Notes: generated by a model from the letters alone, not told the origin. Counted from the stretch's first letter, positions 1 to 10,825 are shown. The stretch: 64,000 bases of DNA from Dichetophora obliterata (GCA_963920525.1 OY986435.1:261332962-261396961); one strand, 5' to 3'. Numbers and translations are program-made.

Positions 1-1068
1 ATCGAACCTGTTTTTTTATTTCAGCAAGTAGATCTGGATATGCATCGAAACATTGTTCAAATTTCCATATTGGATTTGGAATTGCCGATTGTGTTTCGTC
101 ACCATTCTTGCTTTCAAACATGCGAGCCACAGTTATATTATTATTATCGGCACGTATGCGATCAATTTCTTTTGTAGACAAGTTCCTTACTTCATCCTTT
201 TCTTTATAAAAGTTCTTAGTCAGTGGCGGACATTTCGCCCAACGTGCAGCGCGCGCATCTTCCTGTAAGACATAAATTGATCTGTTGCTATCAATATCAA
301 TATTTTATTACTTACAGCTTTCTTATTTAAATCTGCCCAGTCTATGACTCCTGTCGTGTCTCCAAAGTCATCTGATGACGGCTCAGCTGTACTATTGTAG
401 AAGTCGTTGTCTTTTCGTTCATAGTGACTACTATGCTCATTACTGCGTTCATTATCCTGACGATAGTATGAGGATCCTCCAGCATCGCCCCCATCGTAGT
501 TACTAGTTCGCTCCCTCTTGCGCTCACTATCTTGTCGTTGGTAGAATGAGCTACTACTATCGCCGCCACGACGATTGTCATTCGAATAGCGGTTTTGGCC
601 ACCGCCACCTCCCCCTCTGCCACCACTTCCTGCGTTATCCATCTGATCTTGTATGTAGCGTACAGCGTCTTTAATGCTTCCTTCAGAATTTCCAGATATG
701 GTAACCACGTTGGTACCCTTATCTATATCAACGCGCACATTATAATCAGATTGTATTCTCTGAATATTAGACCCTGCGCGTCCAATAATCATGCCCACAC
801 AATCAGAACGCACATCTAGCTGTTCGGTAAAGTCATAGTTGCGGCTGCCTCCACCCCCCCCTCCTCCACCACCCCCACCTCTATGACCACGACGATCGCG
901 ATCATCATGCTCGTCACCACGTTGTTCTTTACGTTTGTAACCTACACGGTCACCTCTGTCTTTTCCACTTGCACCATCATCATAATTGCGACCATCACGA
1001 CTTTTATTGTAACTTGAGTTTCTGCTATCATTGTAAGCGGGCGCTGGGTCGTCCTCCCAGTCCGACAT
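1..1068 (-). CDS. DDX43: DDX43-like KH-domain DEAD-box RNA helicase, 5' exons (partial)
   Basis: This is the N-terminal part of an ATP-dependent RNA helicase, and the gene runs off the left edge. Exon 1 is 316-1068 and starts at the ATG at 1066-1068 (MSDWEDDPAP). It encodes an acidic start, an Arg/Asp/Tyr-rich stretch, a long glycine run, a KH RNA-binding domain around residues 85-145 (GMIIGRAGSNIQRIQ carries the GxxG loop), and a second low-complexity region ending VIDWADLNKKA. The intron is 263-315 (53 bp; donor GTAAGT, acceptor TTACAG), in phase 0. Exon 2 is 1-262: it reads EDARAARWAKCPPLTKNFYK and then PIWKFEQCF, the start of the Q-motif region. A KH domain followed by this linker is typical of DDX43 (Drosophila CG7878-like). 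The helicase core lies outside the window. Reading through the intron gives a false 282-aa ORF that ends in unrelated residues. The splice model is inferred from sequence alone. Confidence 0.85.
263..315 (-). other. 53-bp intron of the DDX43-like gene
   Basis: On the minus strand exon 1 ends AAGAAAGCT and is followed by GTAAGTAATA; the intron ends TTTATGTCTTACAG. Splicing here keeps the frame and joins two segments that both look like DDX43. A length near 50-60 bp is usual for short fly introns. Confidence 0.85.
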
Positions 1069-1848
1069 TGTTCTAAAACAAGCAATTCGATCTAATCGCT
1101 AATGCACGGCACGTCTTTAGTGGTAATTTTACAAAAATATTTGCAATTTTACACCTTAAAAGCGATAACTTTTTCAACTTGCGTTAATATGTTTTAAGAC
1201 GATGCAGTAAAGATGCGATACTTAATTCCGTTGTAATGGAAATTCCCGATAGTTTCCATTTCGATAGTAAGTCAGGGCTGCAAATTTTAGGAATATTAGA
1301 AGTTAGTCCGGTTTTATACATGCTGATTATACGACGATTTTTTGAAGTAATTTTCTTAGTATTTTCTTTTTTTAATAGCTTGGTTTCCATGATCCTACAT
1401 GTTGTCACGCCTGGCGTAATGGCCTTGAATTTAAAACATTTCAGTTGGCTGTATCGAGCGTCCGAACGGTAATATACGAAGCTTGTCCAACATATAGGAA
1501 CATATGAACCCCGCTAATAGGGCACTCCAAACCAAAAAAAAAGAGATGGGAAACTCCGTTGGAGAGGGATAGCACTATATTCTATTTTACGATAAATTGG
1601 CTCTAATACTAACATAAAACATTTATAAGTGGTCGTCAAATCAACGGAAAACAACCCTGGTTTATAGTAGATTGAAGAATTTCACCAGTTACGTTTGAGG
1701 TCCGATAACTGTAAAACTGCATATTTTTGCAACAAAATGGTTAACAAAAGGTATACCAAAAAAGAGTTCGGAAATGCAATAGAAAGCATCCCTGAAACAT
1801 CCTGGTGAAATTATCTTAGAATAATCACACCATAGGAATAAGTCCAAG
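1069..1848. other. Helicase 5' flank, no clear gene
   Basis: This is the upstream side of the minus-strand helicase gene and should hold its promoter, but I see no convincing TATA box or initiator. A segment at 1387-1420 (ATCCTACATGTTGTCACGCC is its core) recurs almost exactly at 37496-37529, so part of this flank is a dispersed repeat. The short ORFs here look random. Confidence 0.4.
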
Positions 1849-1979
1849 CAGTGTTGCCGTTAGGAAAAATTTATGGATACTTTTTACATTCTCATATATG
1901 AATATATGTTTTTATTTCCAAAAATATAAAAAGGGAGCATTTCTTTACATTCAACAAAAACGTTAAGAAAAATTATGAC

Positions 1980-2145
1980 ATTGAGACATTTTTGAACAGT
2001 ACTTTCTCATCAAAAAATGCATTAAAGCAACCTCTTAACAAAGAACTTTAAAATTTTGTGATAAATATATTAAGTCTGCCACATAGCACAGCTGCTGCTG
2101 AATGAATTTTTTCTAATTTAAGTCTTACTATAAACGATAAGACTA
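1980..2145 (+). pseudogene. hAT transposase dimerisation-domain relic
   Basis: The plus strand around 2073-2140 reads LPHSTAAAE, a stop, then IFSNLSLTINDKT. This corresponds to the hAT C-terminal dimerisation motif, usually of the form LPxSTAxxERxFS, with a TGA where the conserved Arg is expected. The stretch upstream (FLNSTFSSKNALKQPLNKEL) is in the same frame but also reaches a stop. This is a dead fragment. The assignment rests on this one motif plus the CAG/CTG ends of the surrounding element. Confidence 0.6.
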
Positions 2146-2289
2146 GTATATTTTTTTGGGAATCAGTAAATAAATATAACGAATAATTCTTAAAATATAT
2201 ATAAATTCAGGGCAATAGCAACCCATATTATTTATATTACACTTAACTGAATAATCTATTAAATTACTTTTTTATATATTTATATATTA

Positions 2290-2985
2290 TTTTGTATCAT
2301 AGCAGTTAAATAATTATTACTAATCGTTTTCATCAGCAATTCGATTATATTTTTAAAATTGTAAAATAATTGACTAAGTACAATTATTTTCTGTTTATAA
2401 TCGTAATATAATTATAAAAAACGCAAAATAATTACTATTTCTTTAGATATTGAAAATAATCAAAACGAATTAAAAGTAATCAAGAAAAATAATCAGAGTA
2501 CTTTTAGAAATTATGTTTAATTCTTTTTTTTATTATGTATAGCATTGGCAGCAGTAATAGAGAAGGAACCATGAACCCAAAGTTCCAACACTTTTGTTAA
2601 TGAAACTGATTTAGTTTTCGTATAACTGTTATTCGTATAACTTTGTTAGCTGAAAAAGCCGCATCAGCGTATGGGCGATTTCAGTAAAAAATGACTGGTT
2701 GCACTTCACAACCTCACCGTTGAAACGATGCGAGTCGACCTCAAACAGAATCAAAAATAATTTCTAAAAGTAGTCGGATTATTGTTTCTTGATTAATTTT
2801 TATTCTTTTTGATTATTTTCGTAATTCCAAGTAGTCGTAATTATTTTTTGATTATTTATAATCGAAATCAATTATCAAAAACATCTCCCTCAAGGATTAT
2901 ATAATGATTATAATTATTTTTAAAATAAAATCTAATTGTTTATTAATCGTAATCGCTATTTAACAGTTATGTTTTGTATATAGTT
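2290..2985. repeat. Foldback element, about 230-bp inverted arms
   Basis: The left arm at about 2290-2525 and the right arm at about 2745-2985 are inverted copies. Examples are ACTTTTAGAAATTATGTTTA at 2500 against the reverse of 2750-2785, and AGCAGTTAAATAATTATTAC at 2300 against the reverse of 2955-2975. The arms differ by point changes and small indels; the loop is about 220 bp. No coding capacity is visible. Confidence 0.6.
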
Positions 2986-3822
2986 TTTTGGATAAATATC
3001 AAACTTTTACAATTAATGTTATAAACATAAGTTATAAAAAATATAAAAGTAACACAAAATATAACAGATTGAAATACTGAAATGTACATATGTTCCTTTT
3101 TAAGGCAGGAGCAGGTTGTCTACAATTTTTATCTTCTTTTTCTTCTTAAACTTTCAAGAGTAAAGTTTTTCAGAATTTACTGTTAAATTTTTGTAAGGAT
3201 ACTGACATTATCTCCGCTTCAACAGCAGCTTTAGCAGGTATCGAGCGCACAGCAGAAATATACATACTCACTCTCTTTACACTCATTTATCTCAAAACTA
3301 CTTTTTTCGGCAATGTGTTGTATCGAAAACAAAAGCTATTCAGCCGAATCATCTGAAATTTTAATATGTTATTCACATCAGTGGCTTTCGCTATCAAAAT
3401 TTAAACAAATATATGTATATTTGTATATTTTACACTGAATAACCAGTAAAAAACCCTGTTTTGGGACTTAAATTTCAAAAACGCGTCATAATCAAAAATT
3501 TGTATTGCAATATACCTTTAAAGTTTAAATATCATTGTTCATTATTTTAACTTTTAAAAAAATAAATCCTAAAAATATTTAAAATATTCAAGCACTAGGT
3601 CTTAATATTATTATTTATTATTTTATATATGTACATGCTTTGTTTCTTACTATTTAATTTTAACAAAGCTATTTGTTAGTCTTAAAATTAAATAAATATA
3701 ATTGTTATGAAAGCTTAAAAAATTGGGTTTCAGTATTGTAATATGTGAATACTTTTTTTCGGAAGTGTATACATTTGTGACCTTTTCATGGATACTTTTT
3801 TAGAATCATTGCGGTAACACTG

Positions 3823-4168
3823 ATCTGAGGTGAAGTAACGTACACAATAAATGAGTTTCACCAAAGTACATAAAAATGGAAAAAACATATGTTTTGACGT
3901 CTCAAAATTTATGTTTCCTATCTCTTTATCTCTGCTCCAAACTATACCACATGTCCATCCGACCTATCAAGTCATCACACATGTAGTATCATTTGTGTGC
4001 ATAAAATCAAGTCGGATGGACATGTCCGATGGAAACAAAAATTTTTTACTTTTTGCTCCGTTTCAACATATTGTTCCGTTTGTGTGCGTGGTCATCCAAC
4101 TAACATAGCGTCTACACGGAACAGTGCAAGTTCGAAAAACTCAATTACATTTAAAAATTTTTACTACG
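3823..4168. other. Intergenic stretch with an exact 15-bp inverted pair
   Basis: ACATGTCCATCCGAC at 3949-3963 and its exact reverse complement at 4011-4025 could form a hairpin with a 47-nt loop. A related string (ACATGTACATCCGACATGTA) lies at about 8964-8983. No gene is apparent. Confidence 0.5.
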
Positions 4169-4449
4169 TGTGAGATCAGATGGTTCTCGTTTGCTCGGCG
4201 TACAGATAACTTTTTTGTTGTTTCCAATTCGAAAATGTCAAAAACAGTGAGGTTGTGAGCGGATAAACATTTTGGAGACCGAGTAGGTCAGACGCACGCT
4301 GGTAGAAATTGCACTGCGAGCAGATTTTGACATTTCGATACTTTTTCTCCTCCTTTATTATGCAATAAGAGTTTCATGCAATTATTTTTTCGATACGTTT
4401 TAGTAGAATAGTACTAATTTACCACAAAAAAATACTTTTCAGTCGCTAA

Positions 4450-4859
4450 CAGTGCACCCTAAACAAGTGCGCGTTGCGCTGCGTACCCAAGCACCACGCA
4501 ACTTTATTTTACGCTTAACCTAAACAAGTGCGCTGCGGAAAGAACTGCTGCTCTCGAACCAGCTCAGTCTGATGGTTTAAAAATCTTAAAAAACTTTTAG
4601 TATTGTGTAAAAATCTATTAATATTGCAAATACTTTCATTTGCAATTGAGATTAATTAATTAATAGCAGCTGATTGCTCTTAGTTCTAATACTTTGGTTT
4701 TATGCAGCCAACTTCACATCCGAACGCACTGTCAAAATTGGAAATTCGATTCATGTTGCTGTAGTCCGGTGCGTGTTTCGGTAGGCTTCATACAAAATTT
4801 ATATGCATGAGCCGATTTTGACAGTAAACCACGCACGCGCATTTGTTTAGGGTGGACTG
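4450..4859. mobile_element. 410-bp MITE with TAA target duplication
   Basis: The ends are CAGTGCACCCTAAACAA and, inverted, CAGTCCACCCTAAACAA. Both flanks carry TAA (4447-4449 and 4860-4862). Comparison with the inverted arm at 5524-5590, which lacks this block, supports the borders. A 3-bp TAA duplication fits PIF/Harbinger-type transposition. No ORF is present. Confidence 0.6.
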
Positions 4860-4941
4860 TAAAGTGTAACAACACTTTAATTTAGCCACCCAGAAACACT
4901 GTTCTGCATGTGCTCGCTGTACATGACAGAAAATGATCATA

Positions 4942-5210
4942 AAGAGTATTCACGATTCAGTGCACTTGCCTGTGCAGTTGAGGACTTGTGCAGTTGTGCA
5001 GTTAGGTTTTCACACCACCATCACCATTTCAAAGCTGTCAACATTTTTCAATGCACACAAGTGCACAACTGCTCAAGTCCTCAAGTTGAAGGTAATAGTA
5101 GAAAAGCACTTGTGCAAATTTTTGACGTACGTACAATTTGTTTTTGTAAAGTGCACAAGTCCTCAAGTTCTCCACTGCACAGGCAAGTGCACTGAATCGT
5201 AAATACCCCT
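4942..5210. mobile_element. MITE with terminal repeats near GTATTCACGATTCAGTGC
   Basis: The left end (4946 onward) reads GTATTCACGATTCAGTGC and the right end, inverted from about 5208, reads GTATTTACGATTCAGTGC; both continue ACTTGCCTGTGCAGT. The interior holds further partial copies of the CACTTGTGCA/AGTCCTCAAG subrepeats. A single end of the same family sits at 47250-47283. The target duplication is ambiguous (ATA or TA). Confidence 0.6.
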
Positions 5211-5642
5211 ATATTTTTCTCGGTATACAAAATGTTCATCCGCTCACAGTCTCACTGTTTTTTCACAGTTTCGCCTTGGAAACAAGAACAAAAATATCTG
5301 CTCGCCTAGCAAATGAGCATCGTCTGACCTCACACCCATGGTAGAAGAATAAAGGTAGATGCACCAGATGAGAGTATACTGCCGGAAACGTCAAAATGAA
5401 GCAAAACTTTTTATTTCTTTTCTTATGTTTCCATTCGCCACATAGCTGAATTTGACAAACCTGGCTGTATGGAAAGAGAGCACAGTCAGCGCTGCAGCTA
5501 CCTCTATCCTTATACCATGCCCACACCATAACAGCGAGCACCGTGCAGAACAGTGTTGCTGGATGGCGAAATTAAAATTTTGCTACGCTTTAGCAACTAA
5601 AAAGTGTTTTTAGAGGAAAAGTAGTATTATTCTACTAAAACA

Positions 5643-8600
5643 CGAATTTTTTCCTAGACACAGAAATAATCGTCGCAGTACAAGAACATATAGTTCAGTC
5701 CGGTCAAAAAACTAACCAATTCATCTGGATGTGCAAACTCTGCATCCTTATTTTCCTTGTATTCCCAAAATGCCGGTGGTATTAGGACAAAAATCAATCA
5801 ACTATTTTTAAGTACTAGTTCAGTTCCATACGATATTATAGTTTTTAGTGAAACATGGTTGACTGACGGCCATTTAAATTCTGAAATTATTAATAATTTA
5901 TCGTATAATGTATTCCGTAAAGATCGATGCTCGGTTGCTACGGGGCTTTCAAGGGGTGGTGGTGTCCTGATTGCAGTAAGTAATGAGTTTACTTGTAAAC
6001 AAATTGCGCTGCCTTTTCGTCAAACCACTTATTCGATTGATCAGGTCATAGTCAAGATCAGCCTTAGAAACAATTTTGATCTTTATGTTGTTGTTAGCTA
6101 TATACCTCCATCTAGCTGTTTTGAACTTTACGAAGCTCATTTGGAAAACTGTCGTTCTATATTAGACGGTCTTAATTCTAATCAACATGTAATATTTACG
6201 GGTGATTTTAATCTTGGTAATATTGTTTGGAACTTGGACAATGATGATAATTATTTAACTCCATTTAATGTTAATAGTGATATTGAGTCACTCCTTATTG
6301 ATTTTTTTAGCCAATATAATTTAATTCAGATTAATAACTTGTCTAATGATAATAATCGTATTTTAGACCTCATTTTTGTTGATAAAGAATTATCTATAAT
6401 GATTGACGTTCCGAGTGCTCCTATTTTTGGAAAATGTATTCATCATACACCTATAATTTTAGAGATGTCTGTTATACACTATCAAAATCAGAACCTATCT
6501 CAAAGATCTGTGCACGATTACAATCGAGTTAATTTGGAAGCAATGAAGCATTATCTTGATTCTTGTAATTGGGACTCAATGTTCTTAGGACTTAGTCTTA
6601 ATTGCATGTATGATAAATTTTTAACTAACTTTAAAGATGCAATTATAAAATTTGTGCCTTTAAAAACAGTAAAAAAAAATAATAATCCTCCGTGGTTCAA
6701 TAAGAGACTATGTAATCTTAAAAACAAAAAAAATAAAGCATATAAGCGATTTCGTGAATCGAAAGAAGATATTCGTCTTAAATCCATGTATTTGACTTGC
6801 CAACTCAATTTTGACACACTCAACAAATTTCTTTATAAATCGTATTTATTGTCTACTGAAGACGAACTACAAAATAATAGTAAATTTTTTTGGTCTTATT
6901 TGAATACTAAAAGAAAAACTAATGGCTTGCCTAGTCTAATGCGTTATCTTAACGATTGCTCAGAGGATACCGAAACTATTTGCAACTTTTTTGCTGAAAA
7001 TTTTAAATCTGCTTACTCTAATGATAGTTTTGACGTTTCCAATTTTAGGGTGCCTAATGCTATGTGCGACATAAGCACCATTAATATTACTGAATTTGAT
7101 GTTGAACTTTCACTGCAGGATATAAAAGGAAAAACATCTGAAGGACCTGACGGTATTGCACCAATTTTGTTAAAACTTTGTGCAAAGTCATTAGCATATC
7201 CTTTGTACCTAATTTTTAATAAGTCTATTGGCACTGGAGCGTTCCTAGATTCTTGGAAAGTATCTCATATTGTTCCAATCTATAAGTCTGGTCCGAAGGA
7301 AGACGTTTTCAACTATAGACCAATTTCTATAATCTGTACAATACCAAAACTTTTTGAAAAAATAGTTTGTGAAAAAATTTCACCATGTTTTGTTAATGTT
7401 TTGTCTGATTATCAACATGGATTCCGTGCTGGTAGATCAACTGTTACTAATCTAGTTTTGTTTTCTAATTACATTGTTAATTCATTTGTTAGTCGTTTGC
7501 AAACCGATGTCATATTTACTGACTTTGCTAAAGCTTTTGACAAGGTACACCATGCCTCTTTAGTGTTCAAACTTGAGTGTCTAGGATTCCGTGGTGAGTT
7601 TATTAAATGGTTGAACTCATACTTATGTAACCGTGTACAACTTGTAAAAATAAATGATTCCCTTTCGTGTCCTATAAGTGTGTCATCTGGTGTCCCTCAA
7701 GGAAGTCACCTTGGTCCGTTGTTGTTCTTACTTTTCATTAATGATCTTCCCCATGTTATTAAATATTCTCAGTGTCTGTTGTTTGCAGATGACTTAAAAT
7801 TATATCGTTCCGTAAAGTCTGTTGAAGATTGTTGTCTTTTACAGACTGATTTAAACTCAGTTGCCTCGTGGTGTACCTCTAATAATCTTTGTCTTAATAT
7901 TTCAAAATGTCAATCGTTCTCTTTTTATAGAATCAGTTCAGCAATATTTTATAGCTACAGTATTAATAATCTCACTCTTGATAGAGTATATCTTAAAAAA
8001 GATTTAGGCGTAATTTTTGATCGCCAGCTTAATTTCAAAGATCATTTTGATTATGTCATACCTAAGGCCTACTCTATGCTAGGATTTTTAAAGAGGAACT
8101 CTAAAGATTTTAGAAATCCTCTTACAATCAAGGTACTATTTGAATGCCTGGTAAGACCTTACCTAGAATACTGTTGTGTCATATGGAATCCCTCATATGC
8201 CTCGCATATTCGGAGACTGGAGAGAGTCCAGAAAGTTTTTTCTAAATATCTGTTCTCAAAGTTGAATTGGCAAATCAATTTACCTTCATATAAAACACGT
8301 TGTGCTTTGTTTAGTCTGAATTCACTTGAATGTCGCCGCATAATGTATTCTGTTGTTTTTATTAGAGATGTCATTCACTGTAATATTCAATGTCCATGTA
8401 TCTTAACCATGATTAATTTTTATTCACCTAGTAGAAACCTAAGAGGATGTTTCCATTTTCGTTGCAATACACTGAGAAGCAACTTTGCTCAGCAAGAGCC
8501 ATTGGCTCATTGTCTTCGCATAACTAATTTATTGTTAGCTGATATTGATATTTTTAATAATTGTTCTAGACATTGTTTTAAAAGCAATCTCTTTCTAGTC

Positions 8601-8781
8601 CTTAACCAAATAGGGGTACTCGAACGTTTTTAATTTATGTTATTTGTTATTATTTTTTTAAGTTATTTGTAATTTTTATGTAATCAATTATTTTGTATAG
8701 TCTGTAAGAGATGTCATCTCTGTTTGACAAGCAATAAATAAATAAATAAATAAATAAATAAATACAAAAAAAAAAAATAAA
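5643..8781 (+). mobile_element. Nearly intact non-LTR retrotransposon (APE-type LINE)
   Basis: It carries an endonuclease/reverse-transcriptase ORF followed by a short 3' UTR, a run of TAAA units (about 8733-8764) and an A-rich tail. The borders come from the interrupted foldback arm: the sequence up to 5642 continues at 8788. Flanks share AAAACA (5637-5642 and 8782-8787), a likely target duplication that is partly merged with the A tail. No ORF1 lies upstream, so the copy is probably 5'-truncated. The clade within the I/Jockey/CR1 group was not assigned. Confidence 0.8.
5757..8633 (+). CDS. LINE ORF2: AP endonuclease and reverse transcriptase
   Basis: This ORF encodes the enzyme that nicks the target and copies the LINE RNA into the genome. 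Endonuclease hallmarks in order: YSQNAGGIRTK near the start, SETWL (about residue 32), TGDFNL (about 148), ILDLIFV (about 202) and HHTPIILEM (about 228). Reverse-transcriptase hallmarks: YRPISIICTIPKLFEK, TDFAKAFDKV (about 588, catalytic Asp), SGVPQGSHLGPLLF and FADD (about 676, catalytic pair). The C-terminus includes VRPYLEYCCVIWNP. The frame is uninterrupted for about 958 codons and opens at 5694 without an ATG (the 5757 codon is TTG), so the natural start was probably lost with the 5' end. The intact frame indicates a fairly recent insertion. No RNase H domain is seen. Confidence 0.9.
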   Translation: MYSQNAGGIRTKINQLFLSTSSVPYDIIVFSETWLTDGHLNSEIINNLSYNVFRKDRCSVATGLSRGGGVLIAVSNEFTCKQIALPFRQTTYSIDQVIVKISLRNNFDLYVVVSYIPPSSCFELYEAHLENCRSILDGLNSNQHVIFTGDFNLGNIVWNLDNDDNYLTPFNVNSDIESLLIDFFSQYNLIQINNLSNDNNRILDLIFVDKELSIMIDVPSAPIFGKCIHHTPIILEMSVIHYQNQNLSQRSVHDYNRVNLEAMKHYLDSCNWDSMFLGLSLNCMYDKFLTNFKDAIIKFVPLKTVKKNNNPPWFNKRLCNLKNKKNKAYKRFRESKEDIRLKSMYLTCQLNFDTLNKFLYKSYLLSTEDELQNNSKFFWSYLNTKRKTNGLPSLMRYLNDCSEDTETICNFFAENFKSAYSNDSFDVSNFRVPNAMCDISTINITEFDVELSLQDIKGKTSEGPDGIAPILLKLCAKSLAYPLYLIFNKSIGTGAFLDSWKVSHIVPIYKSGPKEDVFNYRPISIICTIPKLFEKIVCEKISPCFVNVLSDYQHGFRAGRSTVTNLVLFSNYIVNSFVSRLQTDVIFTDFAKAFDKVHHASLVFKLECLGFRGEFIKWLNSYLCNRVQLVKINDSLSCPISVSSGVPQGSHLGPLLFLLFINDLPHVIKYSQCLLFADDLKLYRSVKSVEDCCLLQTDLNSVASWCTSNNLCLNISKCQSFSFYRISSAIFYSYSINNLTLDRVYLKKDLGVIFDRQLNFKDHFDYVIPKAYSMLGFLKRNSKDFRNPLTIKVLFECLVRPYLEYCCVIWNPSYASHIRRLERVQKVFSKYLFSKLNWQINLPSYKTRCALFSLNSLECRRIMYSVVFIRDVIHCNIQCPCILTMINFYSPSRNLRGCFHFRCNTLRSNFAQQEPLAHCLRITNLLLADIDIFNNCSRHCFKSNLFLVLNQIGVLERF

Positions 8782-8899
8782 AAAACATATCGATTAAATA
8801 GTTGCATAAAACCCTTATTGTATAATAAAGGAGGAGAAACAGTACCGACATTTAAAGAAATGTCAAAATCTGCTCGCCGTGCAAATTCTGTCGTCTGAC

Positions 8900-9047
8900 C
8901 TAACTTGCAATTGCACTTGTAGTCGCTTGAAACTTGCAGCTAATTTCGCTACTTTATCGAACTACATGTACATCCGACATGTAGTATCGTTTGGGGGCCC
9001 TAACAGGCATGCTACACAGGCCAGTACACTGGCTCTGTAGTCGAAAA
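8900..9047. other. Short flank between the foldback and the E1 LTR
   Basis: GCTACACAGGCCAGTACACTGG at 9010-9031 resembles the reverse of a segment near 27280-27320 beyond the other side of E1, so E1 may sit inside an older inverted-repeat element. AAAA at 9044-9047 is one copy of the E1 target duplication. Confidence 0.4.
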
Positions 9048-10603
9048 TGTGAGGACTCAAATTGTTGCACAATTTGGGCCTCACAAATTATATAAATGAA
9101 TTGTTAACTGAATTTTAAATATGGAAAATGTAAACAACCAAAACATGAAATGTAAATTAAACTATCTCAATTATATTTAAAGATTTATTATATATTATGA
9201 ATAAGATGTATATAAATCATTATATTATATTATATCTTATTAGCTAAAATATATAATATTAATGTTATAAATATTCTGTTGAGGAAATATTAATGTACTG
9301 AATAACAAACAAGTAAACAAATAATAAATACACACATACAAACATGCAGAGCCATGCACACAGTCACATATACACAGGCAGGGAAAACAAAACAAGTGAA
9401 CACGGAACAGAAAGGCAACGGGAGAGTATAAAGCAGTCGGTTTGCTTAGGACAGGCAGTCTTGTCGCAGGCGCAGTAGCATGCACATGCTTTGAGACTGA
9501 GTAGTTAGTTCAATCGTAGTTATCTTAAGCGAAGGTGTCCTCACCCTTCGAACGTTGTTTACTCTAAGTCAGGCGTAGTTATCTTAAGCGAAGGTGTACT
9601 CACCCTTCGAACGTTGTTTACTCTAAGTCAGGCGTAGTTATCTTAAGCGAAGGTGTACTCACCCTTCGAACGTTGCTTACTCTAAGTTCAAAACGTAGTT
9701 ATCTTAAGCGAAGGTGTACTCACCCTTCGAACGTTGTTTACTCTAAGTCAGGCGTAGTTATCTTAAGCGAAGGTGTACTCACCCTTCGAACGTTGTTTAC
9801 TCTAAGTCAGGCGTAGTTATCTTAAGCGAAGGTGTACTCACCCTTCGAACGTTGTTTACTCTAAGTCAGGCGTAGTTATCTTAAGCAAAGGTGTACTCAC
9901 CCTTCGAACGTTGTTTACCCTTAGTCAGGCGTAGTTATCTTAAGCGAAGGTGTACTCACCCTTCGAACGTTGCTTACTCTAAGTTCAAAACGTAGTTATT
10001 TTAAGCGAAGGTGTACTCACCCTTCGAACATAGTTTTACTCTAAGCTCAGGCGTAATTATCGTAAGCGAAGGTGTACTCACCCTTCGAACTTTGTTTACT
10101 ATAAGTTCAAAACGTAGTTATCTTAAGCGAAGGTGTACTCACCCTTCGAACATATTTTTACTCTAAGCTCAGGCGTAGTTATCTTAAGCGAGGGTACACT
10201 CACCCTTCGAACGTTGTTTACTCTAAAATCAAAACGTAGTTATCTTAAGCGAAGGTACCTCCACCCTTCGAACATAGTTTTAATCTGAGCTCTATCATAG
10301 TCACTCACAGCGAGAGGGATCATAGCAAATAACGGAATAAAAATGAATAAACAAGGATTAATTAAATCACTTTAATTTATATAATGCTTAATAATTAATA
10401 ATAACTAAGTAACGTACTCATTAAGCAATAAATAAAACAAATGAAAATAATAAAGAATTACACTACAGTTTAAAACTAAAACGCTGCCTTTCTTATTTAA
10501 AACAACGGAATCATTGGTAAATAAATTATCTTATAAGAACCCCTGGTTTACTCACTGAGCCTACCTCAGCAAAAATCAGTAACGAGCAAAAGGGTTCGTT
10601 ACA
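9048..10603 (+). repeat. E1 5' LTR
   Basis: It starts TGTGAGGACTCAAATTG and ends GAGCAAAAGGGTTCGTTACA, two bases before the primer binding site. It is 1556 bp and half of it is a tandem array (about 13 units). The sequence matches the 3' LTR closely outside the array, with scattered substitutions (for example GGACTC against GGACCC at the start). Confidence 0.9.
9511..10290 (+). repeat. Tandem array of 59-61-bp units, about 13 copies
   Basis: The unit contains GTAGTTATCTTAAGCGAAGG then TGTACTCACCCTTCGAACGT and ends in either CTCTAAGTCAGG or CTAAGTTCAAAA. Each unit can form a small hairpin through CGAAGGTG and CACCCTTCG. The last units (after about 10020) are more diverged than the first ones, a usual sign that copies are homogenised at one side. 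Confidence 0.85.
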
Positions 10604-10605
10604 AA

Positions 10606-10623
10606 TGGCGCCCGAGCAGGGAC
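10606..10623 (+). other. E1 primer binding site
   Basis: TGGCGCCCGAGCAGGGAC follows the LTR end after two A residues. It is one base away from the complement of the tRNA-Lys 3' end used by many retroelements (A expected in place of G at position 11). It would prime minus-strand DNA synthesis. Confidence 0.75.
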
Positions 10624-10825
10624 TCTAAAGACGAAAAATAAATACAGAGAGAAAAACTAAGAGACAGAGAACAAAGCCAAAGCCAGTAAAGAAAGCTAAA
10701 GTCAGAGAAAAACATCAGCGTAACACAACACATGATAAAAATGGTCAATTCCTCCTGGGTCAATTTTAAGGAAAGACGAGCTGCAAGGGTACGCAGAAGA
10801 ATTTGGATTCGATAGCACAGGAACG

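Larger units (their letters stand above)
1849..3822 (+). mobile_element. Decayed hAT-type DNA transposon
   Basis: The left end starts CAGTGTTGCCG at 1849 and the right end, at 3822, is the inverse CAGTGTTACCG. CAG...CTG termini suit hAT. Just inside both ends lies an imperfect match (GGATACTTTTT on the plus strand at both sides). The interior holds a recognisable piece of hAT transposase C-terminus (1980-2145) and a later foldback (2290-2985). The two 8-bp flanks do not match well, so the target duplication is lost or the ends are slightly misplaced. Confidence 0.5.
4170..5335. repeat. Inverted repeat pair A/A'
   Basis: The segment 4170-4275 is repeated in reverse at about 5228-5335. Matching stretches include GTGAGCGGATAAACATTTTG on the left against the reverse of CAAAATGTTCATCCGCTCAC on the right, and GTGAGATCAGATG against GTGAGGTCAGACG at the outer ends. 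The outer ends resemble the ends of the overlapping B/B' arms (GGTCAGACG), so the two pairs probably come from one family. Confidence 0.5.
4282..8899. repeat. Foldback arms B-C-D split by later insertions
   Basis: The left arm is 4282-4449 plus 4860-4925. The right arm, inverted, is 5524-5642 plus 8787-8899. Landmarks are AGGTCAGACG at both outer ends, TCTCCTCCTTTATTAT, TTTTAGTAGAATA and AACACTGTTCTGCA. The left arm is cut by the MITE at 4450-4859 and the right arm by the LINE at 5643-8781. Each arm therefore serves as a proxy for the pre-insertion site of the other. The loop also contains the A' segment and a further MITE (4942-5210). Confidence 0.6.

Noticed and set aside
5263..5541. 92-codon minus frame within the foldback loop
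   Set aside because: It overlaps inverted repeat arms and has no protein-family signature.
9240..9485. 81-codon minus frame in the E1 LTR, repeated at 23707-23952
   Set aside because: It appears twice only because LTRs are duplicated; composition is hydrophobic and no domain is seen.
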